DNA from: DAIPJH01 sp036770365
GTDB taxonomy: Bacteria > Pseudomonadota > Alphaproteobacteria > Rickettsiales > UBA998
Direction of reading: 5' to 3'
Assembly: GCA_036770365.1 (NCBI GenBank)
Contig: DAIPJH010000001.1
Span: 124,001 to 188,000, forward strand
Length of the DNA stretch: 64,000 bases
The number at the start of each line of letters is the position of its first letter. The stretch's first letter is position 1. Positions 8,391-18,020 of this stretch are shown here, one piece after another. Made by a program: the position numbers and the translations under genes. Under the pieces are notes generated by a model. The model searched no databases, was not told the origin of the DNA, and saw only the letters and a list, made by a program, of their open reading frames with translations.

Positions 8391-10394
8391 TTAGTTAATT
8401 TTCACAGGCGATGTTTTATTCGCTGTTGTACCATCACCCACTTGACCATTCGTATTTTCACCCCAGCACCAAAGACTATTATCACTCTGGATGGCACACG
8501 TATGATTGGCAGGTCCAACAACAACAGACGTCCATGAATCTGTTCCAATTGCCGTTGGAACTGTTTTGGTTACCGTTGTCGCATCACCCACTTCGCCCGC
8601 TGCATTTTTACCCCAACACCATAAGGTTGAATCAGATTTGATCCCGCAAGCATGTGTGGACATTGTACTCATTTTACTCCACGTACCGCCACCATTTAAT
8701 GTTGTAGGTATTGCCTTATTACTTGTTGTGTTATTCCCAAGCTGACCATAATTGTTACGCCCCCAACACCAGATTGTCCCATCAGACTTCAAAGCACAAC
8801 TATGAGACCCTTCAGCATTAGAACCACTTAATGATGTCCACCATCCCCAAAATGTTTGTATTTGCGACCAAGCCCCCCCTGTTGATATGGCTGTTGGTAT
8901 TGGCTGTCCTGCCAAAGCCGCATTGTTACCCACCTGACCATACCCATCATCTCCCCAACACCAGACTGTATCATCCGACTTGATAGCACAAACATGTCCT
9001 CCAGTAAGACTTACATCTTTCCATGTTCCGCCACCATTCACCCCCACAGGTGAATACTGATCTGCATAGACATTATTACCATTTTCACTGTAAGGACCAT
9101 CACCCCAACATACTAGCGTACCACCAGATCTGATCCCGCACGTATTATAACCTGCGGCATACACTTTCTCCCATGTTAAACCTACTGATATATTAACAGG
9201 ACTAGAACGATTGGTTGCTGTACCGTCGCCAAGACGCCCATACTGGTTATTACCCCAACACCATAATGTGTTATCCGACTTGATCCCACAGCTATGTTCT
9301 CCTGTGATTGAGATGGACTTCCATGTACCTGTGACAACCGTTGGAACATTCTTATCTGCTGTCGTTCCATCACCGAGTTGTCCAAAATTATTCTTACCCC
9401 AGCACCATAAGCTAGAGTCAGATTTTATCCCACATACACTATAGTAGGGAGACACAGCAACCGAGGTCCACGCACCTCCGCCAGAGACCTCTGTAGGAGT
9501 ATTTTTATCAACTGTTGTACCATCACCCACTTGACCATTCGTATTTTTACCCCAACACCATAAGGTTGAATCAGATTTTATCCCACATGTATGCCCATCA
9601 CCTAATGCTACCGATGTCCATGTACTTGTCGACACCGTTGCAACCGCCTCCGCATCAATATCACTCTTGCTTGCGACCTTCACAAGATCATAAAAATACC
9701 CTGCACCTGCCACCTCATCTGCAATAGAGCTATTGATAAAAACGTAATCATTATTACAATTTTCTTTGTCTAAATTCGTTGCATCACAAGCAGCATTAGC
9801 CACGCCCTTCACACCATACGACCCTTTAGCGTCTTTACCGTGACTTACCACCACATAAGCCGTAAAATCTGTAGGATCATTCGAAGATAACTGTGTGCCA
9901 CCTGCATTGTTGATTTGAATCACGCCTGTTGTCACCGCTGTGCTATACGCAGAAAAGTTGCTGCTATCAATGGCCAATTTTTTAATCACCGCATAGGTTA
10001 AGCGATTACCCCATTCGTCAAATAAATAGCTATCTGGTAACGCTAACGTCCGCGTTGGTACAACCCCTATGCGTATAGCATCCGTAGCAGCATACCCCAT
10101 AGGCACAGCGGGGTCTGTTACCCCTGCTACTGCTGCAGCAGCACAATCTGTCGCTTTTCCAAAACTTGCCGTATTGGGCTGAACCGTTGCCGATGCTGGA
10201 CATGGTAATGCACCAAATTTAATGTAATACTGCGTGATCGCATCGTTAATTTCTTGCATATGAGTGGTGGACGTTGTGAGGTATTTCGTTTCCTTTTTAA
10301 CGGTACTCGAAGAAAGTAATGACGCCGTCAGAACACCAACGACTGCCAGCATCATCGCCATATCGACCAATGTAAAACCAGCTTGCTTTTTCAT
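8391..10394 (-). CDS. Pseudopilin with C-terminal RCC1-type repeat domain (8 repeats)
   Basis: 667-residue product from ATG 10394, preceded by AGGA. It has the same leader MKKQAG and FTLVDMAMM prepilin motif as its downstream neighbour (Asp at mature position 5) and an almost identical pseudopilin domain to about residue 240, including PTRTLALPDSY and DEWGNRLTYAVIKKLAID. Eight RCC1-type units follow, with signatures such as HTCGIKSDSTLWCWG and GQVGDGTT. They are more regular and closer to each other than to those of the 6517-8358 gene, so the propeller has a different origin from the shared pilin part. The stop codon lies 32 bp from the next start. Type II secretion or type IV pilus machinery would be needed for export; none is in the window. 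Confidence 0.86.
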   Translation of the reverse strand: MKKQAGFTLVDMAMMLAVVGVLTASLLSSSTVKKETKYLTTSTTHMQEINDAITQYYIKFGALPCPASATVQPNTASFGKATDCAAAAVAGVTDPAVPMGYAATDAIRIGVVPTRTLALPDSYLFDEWGNRLTYAVIKKLAIDSSNFSAYSTAVTTGVIQINNAGGTQLSSNDPTDFTAYVVVSHGKDAKGSYGVKGVANAACDATNLDKENCNNDYVFINSSIADEVAGAGYFYDLVKVASKSDIDAEAVATVSTSTWTSVALGDGHTCGIKSDSTLWCWGKNTNGQVGDGTTVDKNTPTEVSGGGAWTSVAVSPYYSVCGIKSDSSLWCWGKNNFGQLGDGTTADKNVPTVVTGTWKSISITGEHSCGIKSDNTLWCWGNNQYGRLGDGTATNRSSPVNISVGLTWEKVYAAGYNTCGIRSGGTLVCWGDGPYSENGNNVYADQYSPVGVNGGGTWKDVSLTGGHVCAIKSDDTVWCWGDDGYGQVGNNAALAGQPIPTAISTGGAWSQIQTFWGWWTSLSGSNAEGSHSCALKSDGTIWCWGRNNYGQLGNNTTSNKAIPTTLNGGGTWSKMSTMSTHACGIKSDSTLWCWGKNAAGEVGDATTVTKTVPTAIGTDSWTSVVVGPANHTCAIQSDNSLWCWGENTNGQVGDGTTANKTSPVKIN

Positions 10395-10445
10395 TTTTTT
10401 CCTATCGATCTACTCGCAATTCACACACAAAGCCTCACCGCATCA

Positions 10446-13400
10446 TCAAGGTCCCCATGATATTCCACCAAGTACGGTCGTAGCCGTCAATTTATTTACG
10501 GTAGTATTATCACCAATCGCGCCATACCCCGTTGTGCCATCACCGCTTGCACCCCAACATTTTGCTGATTTATCGGTCTTTATTCCGCACACATGGCGGA
10601 ATCCTCCTGTAATAGAGGTAAAGACGTCTGTTCCTATAATCGCGGTTGGAGTTGACTGATTGGTCGTAGCATTATTACCTAACTGACCAAAATAACCGCC
10701 ACCCCAACATTTCACTGTACCAGCCGAGGTTAGCCCACAACTCACATCCTGTGACAGAGCTAAATCAACATAGGTATCCCCACCGATTACCGCGACAGGT
10801 GTCGTTGCGGTATGTGCGGCAAAGTTACCATCACCTAGTTTTGCTAGATAACCATCACCCCAACAATACATTGCCCCGCCGGTTTTAATGCCACACACAT
10901 GCCAATTTACGTCCCACATACCTCCAGCTATTTTTTCCCAGCTACCAGAATCAAAGAGTGTCGGCACAGCCGCACCATTCACCGTCCCCCAACACCACAA
11001 TGTTTTATCTGCTTTGATACCACATGTCCCCATAGCGACATCTGTCCATGTACCACCACCGACGACCTGAGCAGGCACATTTTCATAACCCGTTGTCTGG
11101 TTATTACCCAAAACACCGCCATATGAAGCTCCCCAACACCATAAGGTTTGATCTGTTTTGATGCCACATGCCGCACCAGTTCCACCAACAACTTTTGACC
11201 ATGATGCACCTCCAGATACCTTTTTAGCAACGGATGTACCTGCTTGCCAACCAGCTCCATTTCCTAAACTACCTTCACCCCAGCACCACGCAGATTTATC
11301 CGCTTTTTTAATACCACATACGGTCGTATCACCAGCATCAATTCCTGCCCAAATAGCTCCGCCCGTTACCGCCGTTGGCACGAGCTTGTTACTGGTATCA
11401 CCACTAATACCAAGTTCACCTTGGCCGTTATACCCCCAACAATACCCTTGCCCTGTAGATGTGATGCCGCAGGTAGTTGCGCCACCGGCAATTAAACTCT
11501 TCATCGCAACAACCGTTCCTCCGCATCCTGATGCGGTCGTCGTAGTTGCAGGTGCATTTGACCCCCATGTTGCTGTTGAATTAATCGCGCATGGCGTACC
11601 ACTTCCTGATGGATTACCAGAAGGTTGCGCTATTTGACCATACCCATTATCACCCCAACAATATGCCGTCCCAACGGTTTTTTCAATCGCACAGACTTGT
11701 CCATCACCCACGGCAACCTCCGTATAGGTATTTGAACCTGACGGTGTTACCATCGTATAAAGCTGCGCCGAAGCACCACTACCATACATACTGTAATTCG
11801 AAAGTATTCCGTGTCCCCCATCACCCCAACACCATAATGTATAGTCAGACTTGATTCCGCAGGTGTTATTCGAGCCTATCGCTACCGTTAACCAACTCCC
11901 CGCACTCACCTGATAGGGACTCGTTCTATTACCTGAAGACACAGTACCATCTCCCGTTGCATTCAAGTAACGGTATCCCCAACACCATAACGTATCATCT
12001 GATTTAATCGCACAAGTATTCCCTGCACTCGTAAAGACCATTTTATAGGTTGCTGCACCCACTTGCTGCGGGGTATTTTGGGATGTAGTGTTTCCAAGTC
12101 CAAGCTGACCATTGCCATTTGCACCCCAACACCATAATGTATCATCACTCGCAATTGCGCATGTCGACGACCAATTATTATCAACACTGATGGATTTCCA
12201 CGTTTTTCCACCACTCACCGCCGTTGGTATCGTCTTATTCGTATTTGTTCCATCCCCTAACTGACCACTAGTATTTCGTCCCCAGCACCATGCTGTACCA
12301 TCAGTTTTAATTCCGCAGCTATAACCAGCACCCCCGCGAATATCTGCCCATGTGCCACCACCACTCACGGCCTTGGGTACGTTTCTAGTGGTCGTCGTGC
12401 CATCACCAACAGCACCATACGTATTCAATCCCCAGCACCACGCCGTATCATCACTCGCAATTGCGCACACGTTACCATCTGAATTGCCGCCCAATCCGAC
12501 ACGCTTCCATGTTTTTCCACCGCTCACAGCAACAGGTGCATAACGATAACCAATCCAATTGCCATCACCAATCTGACCGTAAGCATCATAACCCCAGCAC
12601 CACATAGTAGAATCAAGTTTTTTGATCGCACACGTCGTATGACCACCCGAACTAATCCCATTCAAGGTTGCGCTAAGCGTCGAAGGTGCTGGAGATGATG
12701 GTGAACTTGGTGTCGCAAGGGCAGAGTCACCCATTTCATAACGTCTGGTCGCCCAACGGACTTTATCATAATAAAAATTAGCCGCGACTGAGCTATCTTT
12801 TACTTCAGAATCCACCAAGATCGCATCATTGTTATCACAATTTTCAGCGTCTTTTGTGGTCGTACCACAGCTCACGACTGGCGTATTGCCTGTTTGCATT
12901 TTATGAGTGAATGCACCTTTTCTATCTTTTCCATAACTGATAAGGGCATAAGTTACCACATTCAATGTGCTTGCGTCTGGAATCTGATTGCCTGCCGCAT
13001 CAGTCACTTGAATCACACCCGTAGTGAGTGCCGTTGTGTAAGCCGAATAGGCCGCACTGGTTGTCGCCATGGCTTTAATGACCACGTAACCTATACGATT
13101 GTCCCATTGATCATACATATAATTATCAGAAATACCGAGTGTTCTGGTAGGTACTATACCTCCACGAATCGTATCCGTAGAAGTACCCGCTTCCCAAGTA
13201 TCCGATGGGGAAGTCACTGTTGATGAACAATCAGTAGAAACTCCAAAGCTTGCAGAACTCTCTGCCGCTGTCGGGGATGCAGGGCAAGGCAAATAACCAT
13301 TTTTATCATAAAACTTTGTAATAGCCGTCTGGATCTTGTCCAAACGATCGTCCGTTGAATCCAACGCGGTTTTTTCCATTTTATGCGTCGTCATGCTAAG

Positions 13401-13490
13401 CGCACCACCTACCATCACGCCTAAAACAGACACCACCATCGCCATCTCGATGAGTGAAAAACCCGCTTGTTTTAATCCACGAAGTTTCAT
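10446..13490 (-). CDS. Large pseudopilin with 14 RCC1-type repeats (two predicted propellers)
   Basis: 1014-residue product. ATG 13490 is chosen because GAGGGG lies just upstream and it lies 8 bp after the previous stop; upstream ATGs exist. The leader MKLRGLKQAG precedes FSLIEMAMVV, with the canonical Glu at mature position 5. A pilin-like domain to about residue 250 is followed by a Ser/Pro-rich linker (TPSSPSSPAPS) and 14 CxI/CW-G units. A longer insert with extra cysteines (near SGSGTPC and SGCGG) separates unit 7 from unit 8, so two seven-unit propellers are likely. Units 8-14 align one for one with the seven units of the gene at 6517-8358. Exported surface adhesin or pilus-tip protein is the best guess. 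Confidence 0.86.
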   Translation of the reverse strand: MKLRGLKQAGFSLIEMAMVVSVLGVMVGGALSMTTHKMEKTALDSTDDRLDKIQTAITKFYDKNGYLPCPASPTAAESSASFGVSTDCSSTVTSPSDTWEAGTSTDTIRGGIVPTRTLGISDNYMYDQWDNRIGYVVIKAMATTSAAYSAYTTALTTGVIQVTDAAGNQIPDASTLNVVTYALISYGKDRKGAFTHKMQTGNTPVVSCGTTTKDAENCDNNDAILVDSEVKDSSVAANFYYDKVRWATRRYEMGDSALATPSSPSSPAPSTLSATLNGISSGGHTTCAIKKLDSTMWCWGYDAYGQIGDGNWIGYRYAPVAVSGGKTWKRVGLGGNSDGNVCAIASDDTAWCWGLNTYGAVGDGTTTTRNVPKAVSGGGTWADIRGGAGYSCGIKTDGTAWCWGRNTSGQLGDGTNTNKTIPTAVSGGKTWKSISVDNNWSSTCAIASDDTLWCWGANGNGQLGLGNTTSQNTPQQVGAATYKMVFTSAGNTCAIKSDDTLWCWGYRYLNATGDGTVSSGNRTSPYQVSAGSWLTVAIGSNNTCGIKSDYTLWCWGDGGHGILSNYSMYGSGASAQLYTMVTPSGSNTYTEVAVGDGQVCAIEKTVGTAYCWGDNGYGQIAQPSGNPSGSGTPCAINSTATWGSNAPATTTTASGCGGTVVAMKSLIAGGATTCGITSTGQGYCWGYNGQGELGISGDTSNKLVPTAVTGGAIWAGIDAGDTTVCGIKKADKSAWCWGEGSLGNGAGWQAGTSVAKKVSGGASWSKVVGGTGAACGIKTDQTLWCWGASYGGVLGNNQTTGYENVPAQVVGGGTWTDVAMGTCGIKADKTLWCWGTVNGAAVPTLFDSGSWEKIAGGMWDVNWHVCGIKTGGAMYCWGDGYLAKLGDGNFAAHTATTPVAVIGGDTYVDLALSQDVSCGLTSAGTVKCWGGGYFGQLGNNATTNQSTPTAIIGTDVFTSITGGFRHVCGIKTDKSAKCWGASGDGTTGYGAIGDNTTVNKLTATTVLGGISWGP

Positions 13491-13498
13491 AAAGCCCC

Positions 13499-14272
13499 TC
13501 ATTGTAAATGTAGCGATGTTTTCCATCGTACATAATCAAAATAATTATTCGCGGCAGTGCTGCTATCCATCACACGCATATCAATAACAACCGCATCTCC
13601 GTCACAATTTTCAGAGTCTTTTGTGGTCGAACCACACGCAGTGACCAATATCCCTTTATCATTATACGCACCGCGACCATCTTTACCGTGACTGATGACA
13701 GCGTATGGTACAAATGTTGAATTATTCACCGTAGGAATCTGATTACCTGCACTATCAAGGACTTGAATGATATTGTTCGTCGCAGAACTGCTAAAACCAC
13801 TGAGACTTGACGCTGAGATCACCGTCATATTTTTAACGACCATATAGGTAAAACGATTATTCCAACCATCCACCGCATATTCAGGTGCTAAATTAAGCGA
13901 ACGCACAGGCACACCACCAATACGTACTATATCTGTGCCTGATCCTACTTCTGTAACACCAGAAACCACTGCCGCAGTACAATCGGTAGAAACCCCAAAT
14001 GTTGATGCTGTCGGCAACGCATTCAGCGGTGCAGGGCAAAGCATATAGCCCCCCAATGTCGCTTGACGGTAAAGCGCATCTTCGATCGCATCCAATCGTG
14101 CCTTGGTCACTTCAACCTTGTTTTGTTCTTGTTTTGCATTACCAATAGATAATGCGCCGACAGCTAATGTCGCCATGATCACAAGCACAACAGACATCTC
14201 CACAAGCGTAAAACCCGCCTGCGAGAGACTTTTATTCGCCATTTTTTGCTGTATAGACACCAACAACGTCAT
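13499..14272 (-). CDS. Pseudopilin, stand-alone, first gene of the pilin-RCC1 cluster
   Basis: 257-residue prepilin-like protein without RCC1 repeats. The cleavage motif is SLSQAG before FTLVEMSVVLVIM, with canonical Glu at mature position 5 and a hydrophobic helix of about 22 residues. The globular part shares clear landmarks with the pilin domains of the three downstream genes: LCPAP, FGVSTDC, GGVPVRSLNLAPEYAVDGWNN, SHGKDGRGAY and DSENCDGD. It therefore looks like the common ancestor form or the subunit that co-assembles with the fused forms. Start 14272 has TAGGG only 3-4 bases upstream; ATG 14242 would give a shorter leader. It lies 91 bp after gyrB on the same strand and 8 bp before the next gene. 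Confidence 0.88.
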   Translation of the reverse strand: MTLLVSIQQKMANKSLSQAGFTLVEMSVVLVIMATLAVGALSIGNAKQEQNKVEVTKARLDAIEDALYRQATLGGYMLCPAPLNALPTASTFGVSTDCTAAVVSGVTEVGSGTDIVRIGGVPVRSLNLAPEYAVDGWNNRFTYMVVKNMTVISASSLSGFSSSATNNIIQVLDSAGNQIPTVNNSTFVPYAVISHGKDGRGAYNDKGILVTACGSTTKDSENCDGDAVVIDMRVMDSSTAANNYFDYVRWKTSLHLQ

Positions 14273-14363
14273 AAACCCTACATATCAATATAATCCACCT
14301 TCGATTTTATTGATAATTGGTTAACAAAGTCTTAGCTTTTGCTGAGTTTTTAATCAGAAGCGA

Positions 14364-16799
14364 TTAAATATCCAGATTCTCAACCTTAAGCGCATTATTT
14401 TGAATGAACTCGCGGCGCGGCTCAACCACATCGCCCATCAGCGTAGTAAATGCTTCTTCTGCTTCTTCTGAATGCGCCACTTTTACCTGCAATAAGATAC
14501 GGTTGGTCGGGTCAAGTGTGGTTTCCCATAACTGCTCAGGATTCATTTCACCCAAACCTTTGAAACGCTGCACGGTCAAGCCTTTACGCCCAATTTCCAT
14601 CACTGAGTCATACAGCGCATCAGGCGTCGCCACCTGCACTTCCACTGCTTTACGCGAAAGTGTTAACGGTTTGGTATAAACTGTTTGAATTTCTTTCGCC
14701 GCTTCATGAAGCTCACGCGCCTCTTTGCAAGCAAAGAGTTTATCATCAAGTAAACAAGACTCTAATACACCACGCACGGTACGCGACAAGCGCAACCCAG
14801 CATCGGTCTTTTCGCTTTTCCAATCTTTATACTCAGGCTCTAAATCGTTAAGTTTTGCGGTAAAGCTACTCAGTGCCTCATCACTCACTTGCGCAGCACG
14901 ATTCGATCTAAATAAATCTGTTAACATCGCCGCACCTACCAAATTCACAGGCACGCGCTTTGCCAGCGTTTCCACCGCTTTTTTCATGATTCCTGCACGA
15001 CGCACCATCTCTTTGAGATCTTCGCCAGAGACCTGTGAACCGTTAGGAAGGCTGCATACCGCCTCATCCAACGCAGCATTAATCAGATATTCCGTCAATG
15101 CTACATCATCTTTCAGATACGCTTCATGATTGCCTCTTTTTACTTTATAAAGAGGGGGCTGTGCGATATAGAGATAACCACGTTCAATGAGTTCTGGCAT
15201 TTGGCGGAAGAAAAATGTCAGCAAAAGAGTACGGATATGCGACCCATCGACGTCCGCATCGGTCATAATTACGATTTTATGATAACGTGCCTTTTCAATA
15301 TTAAAATCGTCTTTACCAATCCCCGCCCCGAGTGCGGTAATCAACGTTCCAACTTCTTGCGACGACAGCATTTTATCAAAACGCGCACGCTCTACATTCA
15401 AAATCTTACCCCGCAGTGGCAAAATTGCTTGGAATTTCCGATCTCTACCCTGTTTCGCTGAACCACCTGCCGAATCACCCTCGACAATGAAGATTTCAGA
15501 AAGTGATGGGTCGCGCTCTTGGCAATCCGCCAATTTCCCTGGTAGGCTTGAGATTTCCAACGCGCCTTTACGACGGGTCAATTCTCGCGCTTTACGCGCA
15601 GCCTCACGCGCCGCCGCCGCTTCCATAATTTTGCTTAAGATTATTTTTGCATCCTGAGGATGCTCTTCAAACCACTCACTAAGTTTTTCATAAAACAGCG
15701 ATTCCACTGCCGTACGCACCTCAGAGGAAACCAACTTCTCTTTGGTTTGTGAAGAAAATTTAGGATCGGGTACTTTCACTGAAAGCACGCAGGTCATCCC
15801 TTCACGCGCATCATCACCTGTCAGCGCAAGCTTCTCTTTTTTGCTAAGACCTTTCTCGGTCGCATAATTATTAATGGTACGGGTCAGTGCCGCACGAAAA
15901 CCTTGCAAATGTGTCCCGCCATCACGCTGGCGAATATTATTAGTAAAACACAAGACATTCTCATGGTAAGAATCATTCCACTGCATCGCGATTTCAACGC
16001 CAATCTCATCGCGCTCACCTTTAAGCGCAATCGCCTCATGCATAGGGGTTTTGCTTCTGTCTAAATATTTAACATAAGCCTGCGTTCCACCTTCGTAATA
16101 TAACTCAACGGATTGTGGTTCTTCACCGCGCTCATCTTTCAGCAAAATCCGCACACCAGAATTGAGAAACGCCAGTTCACGTAACCGATGTTCCAACGTT
16201 GCATAATCAAAATCAATAAATTTAAAAGTTTGTAGTGACGGCAAAAATGTCACCCGCGTCCCGCGCTTACCGTTTGCGTCACCCGTAACTTCAAGATGCT
16301 TGACGGTATCGCCCATTTCAAAGCGCGCTTTATGTTCTTTGCCATCGCGCCATACAGTCAAATCCAGATATTCAGACAGAGCATTGACCACCGACACACC
16401 GACGCCATGCAACCCACCTGAAACTTTATAGGAATTGGAATCAAATTTCCCGCCCGCATGAAGTTGCGTCATAATTACTTCCGCCGCAGAAACTCCCTCA
16501 CCTTCATGCATATCAACAGGAATTCCACGCCCGTTATCTTCTACGGTGAGCGAACCATCCGCATTAATAATGATCTGCACCAGATCACACCAGCCAGCCA
16601 GCGACTCATCAATCGCATTATCGACGACCTCATAGACCATGTGATGCAAGCCTGTGCCGTCATCGGTATCACCAATATACATCCCAGGGCGTTTACGAAC
16701 CGCTTCAAGCCCTTTTAGGACTTTGATCGAATCTGCACCGTAACTTTGTTCCGTGCCTTGTTGCTCATTCATCATTTGTCGTGCCGCTGCGTTTGTCAT
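14364..16799 (-). CDS. gyrB: DNA gyrase subunit B
   Basis: ATPase subunit of DNA gyrase, which introduces negative supercoils. The 811-residue length is typical. The GHKL ATPase domain shows EVVDNAIDESLAG (about residues 57-69) and GGLHGVGVSVVNALS. The transducer domain follows, then the TOPRIM region with IVEGDSAGGSAKQGRDR and MTDADVDGSHIRTLLL, and the C-terminal motif QRFKGLGEMNPEQLWETT that distinguishes GyrB. The start at 16799 has AGGA upstream. It belongs to the dnaA-dnaN-recF-gyrB block but is separated from recF by an EI24 gene and a divergent orphan gene. Confidence 0.98.
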   Translation of the reverse strand: MTNAAARQMMNEQQGTEQSYGADSIKVLKGLEAVRKRPGMYIGDTDDGTGLHHMVYEVVDNAIDESLAGWCDLVQIIINADGSLTVEDNGRGIPVDMHEGEGVSAAEVIMTQLHAGGKFDSNSYKVSGGLHGVGVSVVNALSEYLDLTVWRDGKEHKARFEMGDTVKHLEVTGDANGKRGTRVTFLPSLQTFKFIDFDYATLEHRLRELAFLNSGVRILLKDERGEEPQSVELYYEGGTQAYVKYLDRSKTPMHEAIALKGERDEIGVEIAMQWNDSYHENVLCFTNNIRQRDGGTHLQGFRAALTRTINNYATEKGLSKKEKLALTGDDAREGMTCVLSVKVPDPKFSSQTKEKLVSSEVRTAVESLFYEKLSEWFEEHPQDAKIILSKIMEAAAAREAARKARELTRRKGALEISSLPGKLADCQERDPSLSEIFIVEGDSAGGSAKQGRDRKFQAILPLRGKILNVERARFDKMLSSQEVGTLITALGAGIGKDDFNIEKARYHKIVIMTDADVDGSHIRTLLLTFFFRQMPELIERGYLYIAQPPLYKVKRGNHEAYLKDDVALTEYLINAALDEAVCSLPNGSQVSGEDLKEMVRRAGIMKKAVETLAKRVPVNLVGAAMLTDLFRSNRAAQVSDEALSSFTAKLNDLEPEYKDWKSEKTDAGLRLSRTVRGVLESCLLDDKLFACKEARELHEAAKEIQTVYTKPLTLSRKAVEVQVATPDALYDSVMEIGRKGLTVQRFKGLGEMNPEQLWETTLDPTNRILLQVKVAHSEEAEEAFTTLMGDVVEPRREFIQNNALKVENLDI

Positions 16800-16908
16800 G
16801 CTGAAAATCCTGCATTTCTAGGATATAAAAAGATAGGACTTTCTTATACCTTACCCACCAGAAAACACCAGCAAAACCTGTTTCAAAGATGCCAATAAAA
16901 TCCTATTT

Positions 16909-16942
16909 TCGTCATAATAACGTAATAAAAATAATGTAGTAA
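16909..16942 (+). promoter_or_regulatory. Direct-repeat promoter of the shared orphan-gene type
   Basis: Core TCAT at 16912-16915 and TAAT at 16923-16926 are exactly 11 bp apart, and a -10-like TAGTAA begins 10 bp later at 16937. The sequence from TCGTCAT onward is closely similar to the site at 57591. It serves the orphan gene at 16974. Confidence 0.55.
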
Positions 16943-16973
16943 TAGATGAGACACACCTTCTATGGGGATAACC

Positions 16974-17363
16974 ATGCCGAATGTATCCGACACAAAACCA
17001 AAACCCCAAATTCTAACCATCGACTTAGAAAAAATTAAACCTGATGCAGAAAAAATGAAAAATGAAAAACGCAAAAACACCGTCATTAATGGCGGAATTT
17101 TGTGTAGTCTAGGTGCTGTAATGGGCTATGTCATAGGCTTGGAATCTAAATCACCTTATAGCAAATATCTCTATGGTAGCGTTGGTGGCATTACACTCGG
17201 CGCATTAGGCGCATACATGGGAGCATATGAAAAGAGTAATGAAGAAAAAACTTATGATTTTCTTGCTGATGCAACATCTAATAACGGGCAAGACATCCAT
17301 AAAAAACTAAAGAAACTTTTTGACGACCATGACGCTGAAATTGCCATGACAGCACTGCTATAA
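16974..17363 (+). CDS. Small orphan membrane protein
   Basis: 129 residues from ATG 16974, chosen over ATG 16962 because GGGGAT lies 5-6 bases before it. A charged N-terminal 45 residues (many Lys and Glu) precedes two Gly-rich hydrophobic segments: INGGILCSLGAVMGYVIG at about 46-63 and YGSVGGITLGALGAYMGAY at about 73-91. A polar C-terminal tail ends with KKLKKLFDDHDAEIAM. No family was recognised. It stands alone, divergent from gyrB and convergent with the EI24-family gene (3 bp between stops). It is preceded by the shared direct-repeat promoter, which places it in the proposed regulon. Confidence 0.7.
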   Translation: MPNVSDTKPKPQILTIDLEKIKPDAEKMKNEKRKNTVINGGILCSLGAVMGYVIGLESKSPYSKYLYGSVGGITLGALGAYMGAYEKSNEEKTYDFLADATSNNGQDIHKKLKKLFDDHDAEIAMTALL

Positions 17364-17366
17364 AAA

Positions 17367-18020
17367 TTATTTCTGCACCGACCAAAAAAGATGCACCATT
17401 ACCGCCACTGCAATGAACGGAACAGTGAGGTTAATCACAGGGATATTTGATAACAATACCAGCCCAGCACCCACCAATAAAATCTTCATGCGGTGTGTTT
17501 TTCGCAGACGCATTGCATCCTCAGGAAGCACATGGCGCACCGCAACGGTTTCAAAAAAATCACGGCCAAGCAACCAGCCATTAATCACATAATAACCGAG
17601 CAACCAAAACGGTGGAAACACTAACAACACCAGCGCAAGGATATTCCAACCAATTGAAGCCACCATGAATCGTAGCGCACCAACAATCTGCGGCATCAAT
17701 AGCATAGAAGGCGTATCTTTCACATCATAATCTTGCTCATCAATCTTCGCAGCCAGTGCATCCCCTAGAAACACTGCAATCAACGGCATCATGAGGGGAA
17801 ACAAAAACCAGCTTAGCCAAGCTGCCCCCGCACCCAGCATGACATCCATAAATTTATCTAGCCGCTCCCCTTTAACCAGATGCGTCAGCTTGAGTGCAAA
17901 CGTCACCCCGCCCATTAAAAGGGCGAAGCCGATGATGGTGAGCAACGCCGCCAACATGACATATCGCAGGAAGTACGGCTGACGAAGCGTTTGAAAGGAT
18001 TTTTTAAAGAGCTGAAACAT
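17367..18020 (-). CDS. EI24/CysZ-like inner-membrane protein
   Basis: 217-residue protein with four to six hydrophobic segments. The landmark GYYVINGWLLGRDFFETVAVRH, near residues 145-166, is characteristic of the EI24 (etoposide-induced 2.4 / CysZ-like) family. CysZ itself is a sulfate permease, but alphaproteobacterial members beside recF and gyrB have no proven substrate, so no transport role is claimed. Its ATG at 18020 overlaps the recF stop by one base (TAATG), indicating translational coupling with recF. Confidence 0.82.
   Translation of the reverse strand: MFQLFKKSFQTLRQPYFLRYVMLAALLTIIGFALLMGGVTFALKLTHLVKGERLDKFMDVMLGAGAAWLSWFLFPLMMPLIAVFLGDALAAKIDEQDYDVKDTPSMLLMPQIVGALRFMVASIGWNILALVLLVFPPFWLLGYYVINGWLLGRDFFETVAVRHVLPEDAMRLRKTHRMKILLVGAGLVLLSNIPVINLTVPFIAVAVMVHLFWSVQK

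Noticed and set aside
7498..12543. Long plus-strand open frames with His/Pro/Tyr-rich products opposite the RCC1 genes
   Set aside because: They are antisense shadows of repetitive Gly/Thr/Trp codons in the pilin-RCC1 genes and lack ribosome binding sites and natural composition.
6517..14272. CRISPR-like array because of regular repeats
   Set aside because: The periodicity is that of codons for RCC1 protein repeats, with diverged units and no spacers.
14324..14350. Terminator after gyrB
   Set aside because: The stem is only six pairs with a mismatch on the minus strand and has a T-run only on the plus strand, where no gene ends.
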